Shown: piece by piece, positions 28,375-35,788 of the stretch
Layout of the letters: each line of letters starts with the position of its first letter
How positions within the stretch are numbered: the first letter of the stretch is position 1
NCBI RefSeq assembly: GCF_036320655.1
Contig: NZ_CP143258.1
Span: 744,001 to 808,000, forward strand
Direction: 5' to 3'
Length of the DNA: 64,000 nt
Source: Porphyromonas pogonae
GTDB taxonomy: Bacteria; Bacteroidota; Bacteroidia; Bacteroidales; Porphyromonadaceae
Notes under the pieces: model-generated
The model's database searches: none
What the model saw: the letters and a program-made list of their open reading frames with translations, nothing else
Told to the model about the DNA's origin: nothing
Made by a program: the position numbers and the translations under genes

Positions 28375-30801
28375 ATGCTGCTTCGGAATTACCTCGTTGT
28401 AGGAATAAGAAATATAGTCAGGCACAAACGCATCAGTTTTATCAATATTCTGGGGCTTACCATAGGGATTGCTTCATCCTTACTCATGCTCACTGTGCTA
28501 CTCTATGAGTGGAGCTATGACAGACAACACTCCCAAGGTGAGAAAATATTCCGTGTAGAGTCTACATTCACGGAAAGTGGCGGGCTTCAAGAGCATTGGG
28601 CAAGTTCTTCTTTCGGTTATGGTGCTGCTATGAAAACACATCTGCCGGGGATTACCGATTATACTCGAGTAGCTACAATCTATGCTCCTGAGCAGATTGT
28701 CCGCCATGACAATATCAAGTATCGTTTGAAGGGGATAGCTTATGCCGATTCTTCTTTCTTCACCATATTCGATGGATACAAGCTTATCGACGGAGATAAG
28801 CATGACGCCTTGAGTGCTGCTAATAAGGTCGTGATATCGCAGTCTGTGGCCAAGACATTCTTTCCCGGGACCCATCCTGTGGGCCAAAAGCTGGAACTCT
28901 CCACGCCTTACAACCACTTGGAATGCGAAGTTACGGGTGTCATGGAAGACTTTCCTGCTAATAGCCATTTGCATCTCGATATCCTGATATCTTATCCCAG
29001 CCTGCCCGAATATGCACGGGAATATTGGTATAAACATGAGGTATATACCTATGTTAAGTTGGATAACCCCCGTAGCAAGAAAGCTATCGAAGCCGGATTC
29101 CCTGTCATGGCTGAGCAGTACAAAACAGAAGATGCCCTCAAAAACAAACGCTGGGGAGTGATACTCACTCCGCTCAGAGACATTCATCTCAACAAAGCTC
29201 TTGCCTATGAAAGTGAGTCCAAAGGTAGCCGCTCATCGCAGTGGGGCATATTTATCGCAGCTATATCTATTATGTTTATCATCTGGGTCAACTATGTCAA
29301 TCTCGCCATAGCCCAGTCTATACGACGAAGCAAAGAGGTGGGTATACGCAAAGTGCTCGGTAGTGGCAAAGGCAATATCTCCCGGCAGTTTATCGTGGAG
29401 TATGCGCTTGTTTTCGGGGTCTCATTACTTCTTTCTATAATATTACTATTCATCGGTACTCCGTTTTTTTCGCTGTTGGTGCATCATGCTGTGTCACCTT
29501 TGATATGGGTGCGGTATCCCGGAGCTATAGTGGCATATCTTATTTTTATATTTTCCGGCAGTTATGTAGCATCCCGTTTGCCGGTCTTGCGTATCAACAG
29601 TGTGGATCCCATCTCTCTTGTCAAGGGCGTCTTTGGCTTCTCTGCTTCCGGAAAAGCTTTGCGTAAAGCTCTTATCACAGCCCAGTTTGTGATCGCATTT
29701 GTACTGCTTGCCTTTTCTTTGGGTATGCTATCGCAGCTTCGTTATATGCAGCATACGCCAGCAGGGATACGTACAAAAAAGATGATAGCCGTGAAATTTC
29801 CCGGTGTTACCGAGAGTATGGCAGATAAACTCCGGATGTTCAAAGACGATATGAATTCTATCCCGGGCATTACTCACTCTTCGCTATCAGGATCAGTACC
29901 GGGTGAAGAGATAGGCTTGTTCCTTTCCAATAGGCTCAGAGATGACATGGACAAGCAAAACCGTTTGTATGAGATGTTGCCTTGTGACGAGGATTATTTA
30001 TCCACCTATGATATACGCATGCTTGAAGGGCGATTCTTTAGCAGAGATTATCCTACTGATAAGGACAAACTGGTGATCAATGAATGCGCTATGGAGATGC
30101 TCAATATTCATGACCCTCACGAAGCTATCGGTAAGCAGGTTATTGTGGAGGGAGTAGCAGAGCCTATGGAGATTATTGGCGTTACCCACAATTTTCATCA
30201 GCAAGGATTGGCCAAGGATTATACACCGATGATGTTTATTCACGAAAAAAAGATAGACTGGCTTCCGCTCAAATATATTTCTATCGCCTACAAAGATGAT
30301 GTCTCTGTCAAATTGAATCTGATCAAGAATGCTTGGCAAAGGCTATTCCCTCAATCAACCTTCGACTATTTCTTTGTCTCCGATTACTATGATTTGCAGT
30401 ATCAGAGTACCCGATCCTATATCGGTGTTATGATAGCATTTAGTCTGATGGCCATTCTGATCTCATGTCTCGGGCTTTGGGGGCTCATTTATTTTGAATT
30501 GGGCGTAAAGCGTAAGGAGCTGGGCATTCGCAAAGTATTCGGAGCAGGTCACACTGATCTCATATCTGTGATGACCGTGCCTATGATGAAGTTTGTGTTT
30601 ATTGCCGTAGTCGTGGGTATTATTCCTGCTTATTATGTATTGCATCAGTGGCTCAGTCTGTATGCCTTTCATATCAGCATATCTTGGTGGCATTTCGTAG
30701 TCCCGATAGTTGTGATGATGTGCATTTCATTCTTGACACTGCTGAGCCAGGTTTACCGTGTAATCGTAAATTCGCCTGTAATCTCGCTCAAGACCGAGTA
30801 A
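28375..30801 (+). CDS. ABC transporter permease, double FtsX domain (third)
   Basis: 808 residues with the same architecture as the two upstream permeases but more diverged. N-terminal RNIVRHKRISFINILGLTIG leads into the first helix. Coupling motifs are RRSKEVGIRKVLGSGKGNIS and VKRKELGIRKVFGAGHTDLI. It is separated from the ATPase gene by 122 bp holding a stable hairpin, unlike the tight spacing of the other genes, so it may be expressed at a different level or be a later addition. Confidence 0.88.
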   Translation: MLLRNYLVVGIRNIVRHKRISFINILGLTIGIASSLLMLTVLLYEWSYDRQHSQGEKIFRVESTFTESGGLQEHWASSSFGYGAAMKTHLPGITDYTRVATIYAPEQIVRHDNIKYRLKGIAYADSSFFTIFDGYKLIDGDKHDALSAANKVVISQSVAKTFFPGTHPVGQKLELSTPYNHLECEVTGVMEDFPANSHLHLDILISYPSLPEYAREYWYKHEVYTYVKLDNPRSKKAIEAGFPVMAEQYKTEDALKNKRWGVILTPLRDIHLNKALAYESESKGSRSSQWGIFIAAISIMFIIWVNYVNLAIAQSIRRSKEVGIRKVLGSGKGNISRQFIVEYALVFGVSLLLSIILLFIGTPFFSLLVHHAVSPLIWVRYPGAIVAYLIFIFSGSYVASRLPVLRINSVDPISLVKGVFGFSASGKALRKALITAQFVIAFVLLAFSLGMLSQLRYMQHTPAGIRTKKMIAVKFPGVTESMADKLRMFKDDMNSIPGITHSSLSGSVPGEEIGLFLSNRLRDDMDKQNRLYEMLPCDEDYLSTYDIRMLEGRFFSRDYPTDKDKLVINECAMEMLNIHDPHEAIGKQVIVEGVAEPMEIIGVTHNFHQQGLAKDYTPMMFIHEKKIDWLPLKYISIAYKDDVSVKLNLIKNAWQRLFPQSTFDYFFVSDYYDLQYQSTRSYIGVMIAFSLMAILISCLGLWGLIYFELGVKRKELGIRKVFGAGHTDLISVMTVPMMKFVFIAVVVGIIPAYYVLHQWLSLYAFHISISWWHFVVPIVVMMCISFLTLLSQVYRVIVNSPVISLKTE

Positions 30802-30836
30802 TCAAAAGGAAAAGTATGAAGGTGTTGGCTTTTGTT

Positions 30837-30963
30837 GAGACTGTTGCATAGCAGGCAAATTGCTTCGTTGCTTGCGAGATTCGCGCTTGGTCATTTACCT
30901 GAAGTAAACTCCCTGTGCACTCACTCTTAGCGCCTTGCACTTTACCTGCTATGCAACGGTCTC
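30837..30963 (-). mobile_element. Rearranged 127-bp MITE-like copy with two right ends
   Basis: One side is the normal right end of the family, but the opposite side is not the hairpin end. The sequence begins GAGACTGTTGCATAGCAGG and ends CCTGCTATGCAACGGTCTC, so both termini are versions of the same end in inverted orientation (18 of 19 bp paired). About 60 bp including the hairpin end is absent. The flanks are TTGTT and TTTTT, a 4-of-5 match. It lies 36 bp after the last permease gene. Confidence 0.8.
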
Positions 30964-30997
30964 TTTTTGCATAATCCGTAAATGTGGGATATACAAC

Positions 30998-31034
30998 AAA
31001 GAGCTAAACTCTCTTTTAAGGAGTTTAGCTCTTT
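30998..31034. terminator. Terminator of the efflux operon
   Basis: AAAGAGCTAAACTC (30998-31011) and GAGTTTAGCTCTTT (31021-31034) form a perfect 14-bp stem with a 9-nt loop. The A-rich left and T-rich right flanks would allow action on both strands. It sits about 200 bp past the third permease. Confidence 0.75.
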
Positions 31035-31149
31035 ATTTCATATAAAGTGAGAGTTGTCTCAATATATGTGAATCTCATCAATGATATTTAAAACTCTGTA
31101 ATAAGAATAAGAAACTACAAGGAATCTCTATTTTTTTAACTTAGCTAAC

Positions 31150-31170
31150 ATCTACTATAGTAGAAATTAT
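31150..31170 (-). CRISPR. Solitary Cas12a-type crRNA handle (repeat R3)
   Basis: The minus strand reads AATTTCTACTATAGTAGAT at 31150-31168: the perfect UCUAC-loop-GUAGA hairpin that ends every Cas12a direct repeat. The 5' half of the expected 36-nt repeat is not conserved. It lies 209 bp beyond repeat R2, too far for one spacer, so it appears to be a decayed terminal repeat of the same array. Confidence 0.65.
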
Positions 31171-31379
31171 AATGAGTATCCAAATGTATTACAAATGTAA
31201 TACATTTTAGTACAACCTCCAATATTAATCAATCTTTGCTGTTGACTTGCGAATTTTAATATTACAATAAGTTGCTCTGTATATGGGCATTTTTTGTTAA
31301 ATTTGCACTGCATAACCCCTTCAATTAGCCCCTACCCGGACTGTAGTTTCGGGAGAAAGGTTTTTTGGTGGGGTTTTTA

Positions 31380-31415
31380 ATTTACAATAGTAGAAATTAA
31401 ACTTTGTCTATAGAC
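31380..31415 (-). CRISPR. Type V-A CRISPR repeat R2
   Basis: The minus strand from 31415 to 31380 is a 36-nt unit opening GTCTATAGACAAAGTTTAAT and closing TTCTACTATTGTAAAT. It has the length and 3' handle of Cas12a repeats, with one change (GTAaAT for GTAGAT). The 23 bp GTAGAAATTAAAC..TCTATA (plus strand) is shared exactly with repeat R1 near cas2. An integrase pseudogene frame runs directly into it. Confidence 0.75.
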
Positions 31416-32225
31416 TTCGAGCTTTTGAACGTCTGAAAATTTTAACCCTGTGAAGCACTGGAAGCAAAATGTGTCACGTACAATCCTGTGTGTAGCATCT
31501 TTTATGTCGAATGTATAGAGTGTAGAAAGCTCTACCATGTAAGATATATTAGAGCTTTGTTATTCTCCGATACGCTCTTTAGCTTTGTTATTGCAACATC
31601 CGTATCAATATCAACTCCTTTATCTCAGCACCAATTTAAAAATCCTTTTAATATCCTAAGTGTTTTGTCTGTTGTTGCGTTTTTTTAGCCATAAGGTGTT
31701 GGACATAAAATAAATAAGCCCAGTCCCCCACTTCCTATCCATTTTAGAAATTTGAGGTATTCTGTCATATTTTTCTATATGCCTTTTTGCCGTGTTATGA
31801 TTTTTAAGGTGCCTATCAGACCATGAGCGGAGTACGCTTTCTGTTTTAATATATTCATCCCAAAGCTTCCAAAAGTTGATACTGTCTTGATTAGGTATTA
31901 ATTCTTTCCCTATTATCTCATAGTATTTGCTTTTAAACTCTTCAGGAGTAGGAATAACATCTATTGAATCAAAATAGTTAAACGTGATACTTACGGCATA
32001 CTCTGTCTGTTGCAGCGCTTTATTTATTTCAGATGCTGGTATTTTATCTTTGCCGTGCGTTGTTCCCTTGATGCAACGTTCGGTCTCTTTAGACCACTTT
32101 GCAGGCTCAGCCCTATAGCCAACACCAAGACCTATTACATTATTATTATATCTTATTCGGTATCTAATTTTCAGGGCATCATATCCCTTTTGTGCATCGA
32201 GTAGGAAGTGACATCTATTTTTCAT
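31416..32225 (-). pseudogene. Tyrosine recombinase (integrase) pseudogene, truncated at a CRISPR repeat
   Basis: The intact 5' part (32225-31656, 189 residues) has an arm-binding domain and the start of a SAM-like core-binding domain (FWKLWDEYIKTESVLRSWSD). After a stop at 31656 homology continues in another frame (TLRILKGFLNWC, an in-frame TGA, then DKGVDIDTDVAITKLKS). It shifts again to ELSTLYTFDIKDATHRIVRD and FCFQCFTGLKFSDVQKLE, which is the start of the catalytic domain. The position usually held by the first catalytic Arg (TGLRYSDV) is Lys. The frame then enters repeat R2, and the rest of the catalytic domain is missing. The gene is therefore dead. It overlaps the upstream gene by 11 bp. 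Confidence 0.8.
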
Positions 32226-32592
32226 ACATATCTATTACGTAGTTTGCCCAGTCGTTAAGAAGCTTTTTCTTATCAAATTCTCTTTCGCACTCTCTCATTT
32301 GTAGGTCTAATCTGTCTATTTGATTGCCTATTATGCTGATTGCAAGGTCGGATAAGATGTTGTATATCTTTATATTGTTGTCCTCATACACATCTTCACC
32401 GTCTATGATAAGCTTAAAGCCTTTCCAGTTGCATGATAGTTGATACAACAACCTAAAGTCATTCCACTTGACAACAACGTCATTGAGTGTCAATGTGTCG
32501 CCTAATCTATTAAGGATAGCTTTAGCCTTACTGTAATTAACTGACCTAGATTGAGGGAGTACTATTTTTATTATCATAATATTAAAATACAT
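32215..32592 (-). CDS. Hypothetical phage-type protein
   Basis: 125 residues, no recognised domain. It overlaps the S24 repressor gene upstream and the integrase pseudogene downstream by 11 bp each, a typical compact phage operon. A C-terminal amphipathic segment (IDRLDLQMRECEREFDKKKL) looks coiled-coil. ATG codons at 32592 and 32577 are both possible. Confidence 0.55.
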   Translation of the reverse strand: MYFNIMIIKIVLPQSRSVNYSKAKAILNRLGDTLTLNDVVVKWNDFRLLYQLSCNWKGFKLIIDGEDVYEDNNIKIYNILSDLAISIIGNQIDRLDLQMRECEREFDKKKLLNDWANYVIDMYEK

Positions 32593-33313
32593 GCCTTATT
32601 GCAAACTCAACTATCCATAAGCCCCTTACCTGCTCGATTGGAATATCGAAATCATCAAAGTGTAGTTTGTCCGCACTATGCGCCACCCAATACTTACTTG
32701 ATAGCTTAGGGTCGGAGTGCCTCCTTAAATACTTAACATAACCTATGCGCTGATTAGTTATAGGGTCTTCAATCTCTATTGCAAAGGGATTCCCAAATGG
32801 GATGCTTGTAGGGTGCTCAGGAGTAAAGCCAAACTCTCTAAGTAGTACTTTCGTTCCTGCAGGATATACCGGAGCCATAGAGTCACCGGTAATAGTGATA
32901 ATATCTCTACCCTTGGCACCTGGTACGTGCCAATAGCTGACAATATCATCCTTACTTAATAATTCGCCAGAGTTTCCCCCACGGAATGGGGATTCGTGTT
33001 CAGGTATCATTTTTAGCCCAGATTTGATTGCTTTTTCGTATTCCTCAAAAGTAGAGGTGCTGAATATATCGTTGTTACTGACCAACAACTGACCACTCCC
33101 ATGTAGTATGTAGTCAATATTGAACATGTTGTTGAATTTACTATTAATATCAGAAAGTAATGACTCTGTCATAATCCCTTTAAGAGCCTTAGATATATTC
33201 GACTTATCCTTTCCGATGCAATCGGCAAGCTCTTTTTGATTGTGAATTAAGGCTTTACTCTTCAAAAAATCAAAAAGCTCCTTGAATCTTTCACCTTTTG
33301 TTGACACTTCCAT
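32582..33313 (-). CDS. Phage CI/LexA-like repressor (HTH plus S24 peptidase)
   Basis: 243 residues. The N-terminal HTH (about 1-65; HNQKELADCIGKDKSNISKAL) binds DNA and the C-terminal S24 domain carries the self-cleavage residues: Ser in TGDSMAPVYPAGTKVLL and the general-base Lys in RIGYVKYLRRH. The family represses prophage lytic genes and is inactivated by RecA-stimulated autocleavage. It heads a three-gene minus-strand operon inside the CRISPR remnant. No structural or lytic phage genes remain nearby. Confidence 0.85.
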   Translation of the reverse strand: MEVSTKGERFKELFDFLKSKALIHNQKELADCIGKDKSNISKALKGIMTESLLSDINSKFNNMFNIDYILHGSGQLLVSNNDIFSTSTFEEYEKAIKSGLKMIPEHESPFRGGNSGELLSKDDIVSYWHVPGAKGRDIITITGDSMAPVYPAGTKVLLREFGFTPEHPTSIPFGNPFAIEIEDPITNQRIGYVKYLRRHSDPKLSSKYWVAHSADKLHFDDFDIPIEQVRGLWIVEFAIRHVF

Positions 33314-33405
33314 ATTAATCTATATTATAAATTCAACTTTTGTTGTGTCTTTGTATTGTAAATGCAGTACACATAGAAATATCCTCTTAACAGAGGTTTA
33401 GAATT

Positions 33406-33445
33406 GCCCCGAGCTGCTGCATTCAGTGAGGGGCTTTCTTTTTAT
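33406..33445 (+). terminator. Terminator-like hairpin divergent to the repressor
   Basis: GCCCC (33406-33410) pairs with GGGGC (33430-33434), followed by TTTCTTTTT. A smaller hairpin CCTC-TTAACA-GAGG lies at 33383-33396. Together they could close a short plus-strand transcript starting opposite the repressor promoter, as in phage divergent control regions. Confidence 0.4.
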
Positions 33446-33463
33446 ATATGAGCAAGTTGCGAA

Positions 33464-33499
33464 ATATACAATCGTAGAAATTAAACTTTGTCTATATCT
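33464..33499 (-). CRISPR. Type V-A CRISPR repeat R1, cas2-proximal, degenerate
   Basis: Read on the minus strand it matches repeat R2 over most of its 36 nt. The differences are at the first three bases (AGA for GTC), one base in the handle loop (TACGATTGTA for TACTATTGTA) and one near the 3' end. It lies 173 bp downstream of the cas2 stop, the position expected for the first repeat after a leader. Confidence 0.65.
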
Positions 33500-33672
33500 A
33501 TACTCACAAAGATAATATTTAAATCAATGTTTAACAATGATTTATGTGAAATGATTATTTTATATTTTTTACCCACCTCCTTTTTCTTACTATCAATTAA
33601 ATTTACTTATTGCGTTAATATATAGATTCTTATTTGTTTTGAGTTGTAGCCATACAGACTGAGATCTGCAAA

Positions 33673-33945
33673 TCACAGGTAAACAACATCTACATCTCGA
33701 TGAATTGCATTACCATATTTCTTTAGTGTTACTGATGAAACATCAAAGATGATCACGCTATCGCCCCCTGTAAATTGTTTGGCAAATTGCTCTTCTATTT
33801 TTATAGTTAAATTTTCGAGTACTCTATTGGTATTATTGACTTCGTACACAGAGTACTGTGAACGAATAGCTCCATTCTTTGTCAACATTTTAGAAAATTT
33901 ATTTCTAAGCTTGTCATTGCTGATGTCGTAACTGATGATAAGCAT
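33673..33945 (-). CDS. cas2: CRISPR-associated endonuclease Cas2 (type V-A-like)
   Basis: 90 residues. The ferredoxin-like start MLIISYDISNDKLRNKFSK with Asp7 and the QYSVYEVNN strand are typical of Cas2; the C-terminal GGDSVIIFDVS strand completes the fold. In the adaptation complex a Cas2 dimer bridges two Cas1 dimers that integrate new spacers. The coding sequence looks intact, but its partner cas1 is a fragment and no effector or cas4 is present, so it is probably an orphan. It starts 27 bp after the cas1 fragment, and the repeats lie downstream as in type V-A loci (cas1-cas2-array). Confidence 0.85.
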   Translation of the reverse strand: MLIISYDISNDKLRNKFSKMLTKNGAIRSQYSVYEVNNTNRVLENLTIKIEEQFAKQFTGGDSVIIFDVSSVTLKKYGNAIHRDVDVVYL

Positions 33946-33972
33946 ACTAAATGGGAAGTTGAGGATACTGTT

Positions 33973-34302
33973 TTATGGGTTTCTTTTGCGTAAAGCAACG
34001 ATAGTATGATTGGATATAATCGAATACCAAGGAATAAGAGCATCGAAAAACACTCTTTGATAATCTTTGTTTTTCTCTCGTTTGGGGTAGTACTCTCCTT
34101 TCCTGAGGTCAAAATCTTTTTCACTAAATTGCTTCTTGTTGAAAGCTGTTCTTACCGTCTTGTCTTCGACACATCGAAAAGGCTCCATCATATCACATAC
34201 CAATGATTTACGTCTAAACCATTGTCGATGAAGCATGCCTATGTATAGATCAAACCCGAATAATCTGAGAAAGCACTCGATGTAATTGAATAATATTGTC
34301 AT
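33973..34302 (-). pseudogene. Cas1 C-terminal fragment
   Basis: 109 residues matching the Cas1 C-terminal helical domain: LFNYIECFLRLFGFDLYIGMLHRQ (written here as two adjoining motifs LFNYIECFLRLFGF and DLYIGMLHRQ) followed by RRKSLVCDMMEPFR. The catalytic His (GMLH) and acidic MEPFR region remain, but about 200 N-terminal residues, including the first catalytic Glu, are gone. The frame is interrupted by a stop inside the 30-bp palindrome that abuts it. The enzyme cannot be active alone. Confidence 0.8.
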
Positions 34303-34330
34303 AAGTGTCCACTAAAAAGTGGACACTTAT
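34301..34330. repeat. 30-bp palindrome at the cas1 truncation point
   Basis: ATAAGTGTCCACT and AGTGGACACTTAT are perfect 13-bp inverted arms around AAAA. The palindrome overlaps the first codon of the cas1 fragment, so the break occurred at or next to it. It could be two abutting ends of a lost insertion sequence. Confidence 0.8.
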
Positions 34331-35373
34331 GATAACTAATATCAAATTTTATTAACCAAACTTTCGAAGATTTAATTTTTAATCATCATTGCTTGACTAT
34401 CTGTATGAAAACTAAAACAGGGATCTCAAAATTACTTGTATTTCCCTTCTAATATTTTAATTAATTAAGTTGTGTGTTTTTTTTAATACTTGGATGGGGT
34501 TATAATGTTAAAAAAGATGGATTTCTATTTTTTGTGTTGTTTTACAGGTTGTTACACGTGGTGTTTTTTTTGTTCAAATTATAATTCTTTTCCGTTTTAG
34601 GTATGGTAAGGGACTGTTCGTATGATGCTGCCGTCTTTCAGAAGGTTAGAAACAACCATAAAAAGCATCTTGTCCGGCGATTAGCCAAAGACCGGATGCC
34701 AATAGGAATATCTACCTATAGTGGTGTTCATTTTGTTACAATTGATAGCTATTTGTGAGAAATTTTGTGTTTGTCATATTGCTTGTTAAGGGCTTGTTTT
34801 TGTGTCTAAATGTTGTTAAATATGGGTGTGATGTGTCCATAAGAGGTTCTGTTTTGGGGTAAAAAGCACAGACACGAATGATTCATTCACACCTCTTATT
34901 TTTGTAACTACGTCATGATTTTTTCTTAGTTAGATTTTACTTTTTTCTTAGTTAGAAAATTGGAGTGACTTGGTTACGAAAATAATACAACGTAGTTAGA
35001 AAAAAATTGTGTTGTAGTTAGGGTTTTACAGACTCACTACACGGAATAAAAAATCCGCAAATGGGATGCATAAGCCCCCATTTGCGGATCTTTTGAGCTA
35101 TATCCTGTGTTGATCAGCTCTTGATTGACATTTTGATATTTTTATCAGATCTTCCTATTCTGACAATTTGTAACGGTGTCTAAGTTATTTCTTGTATAAT
35201 TCTTTCCCAAGCAATCAGGGTTTATCGATGTGTATGTAGGGTATAGTGTTGGTGTGAGTCTCATCTGACGTGTTATTAGTTATAGATGTGAGTAAAATTC
35301 CAATAAAATAGTAAAATATCTTATCGCAAAGATACAACATCAGCACCCCCTTTGTCAAGAGGATAGATAGTTT
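34331..35373. other. AT-rich gene-free stretch
   Basis: No cas gene remnant was recognised. The only open frame from an ATG worth noting is 34603-34758 (51 residues, MVRDCSYDAAVFQKVRNN..), of unknown value. Four TAGTTAG motifs lie at 34927-34933, 34949-34955, 34993-34999 and 35015-35021. The stretch ends at a mobile repeat. Confidence 0.4.
35053..35089 (+). terminator. Isolated terminator-like hairpin
   Basis: ATCCGCAAATGGG (35053-35065) pairs perfectly with CCCATTTGCGGAT (35077-35089) around an 11-nt loop and is followed by CTTTT on the plus strand and preceded by A-rich sequence. No gene is close by, so it may be the relic of a deleted unit. Confidence 0.55.
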
Positions 35374-35560
35374 GAGACCGTTGCATAGCAGGCCAATTGC
35401 TTCGTTGCTTGCGAGATTCGCGCTTGGTCATTTACCTGAGGTAAACTCCCTGTGCACTCACTCTTAGCGCCTTGCACTTTACCTTCTCTGCCCGGTCAAA
35501 GTGTCTTTTATCGGCTTTGCCTCCAAAATCCACGAGACTGTTGACTTTTGCAACAGTCTC
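35374..35560 (-). mobile_element. 187-bp MITE-like element, copy 4
   Basis: Full-length, minus orientation, with a perfect hairpin end (GAGACTGTTG / CAACAGTCTC) and a perfect 5-bp target duplication AGTTT on both sides. Confidence 0.92.
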
Positions 35561-35788
35561 AGTTTTTTTGAGATACCACTTGAGTATATTGCTTCGCATC
35601 TTGTGAATACAGGATTTCAATGTATTTAAGTCTTTGTGATGTACTTACAAGTATTAGTTTAAGTCACTTGGAGTTTTTTTTGAACGACTCCAAAATTTTT
35701 TCCAACCCCATAAGCCCCATATAAGAGAAAGAAAAAGGAAGAAGAAAATGAAAAAATCGGAGTATTTATTAAGACATAGCTCCATACG

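Noticed and set aside
31380-33499. R1 and R2 as simple attL/attR sites only
   Set aside because: The shared sequence has the length and handle of a Cas12a repeat and sits downstream of cas2, and the integrase is cut at R2. The att explanation is kept as an alternative but not as the call.
34331-35373. Remnants of cas12a or cas4 upstream of the cas1 fragment
   Set aside because: I looked for RuvC-like or Cas4-like stretches on the minus strand and saw none; the region is AT-rich and stop-dense.
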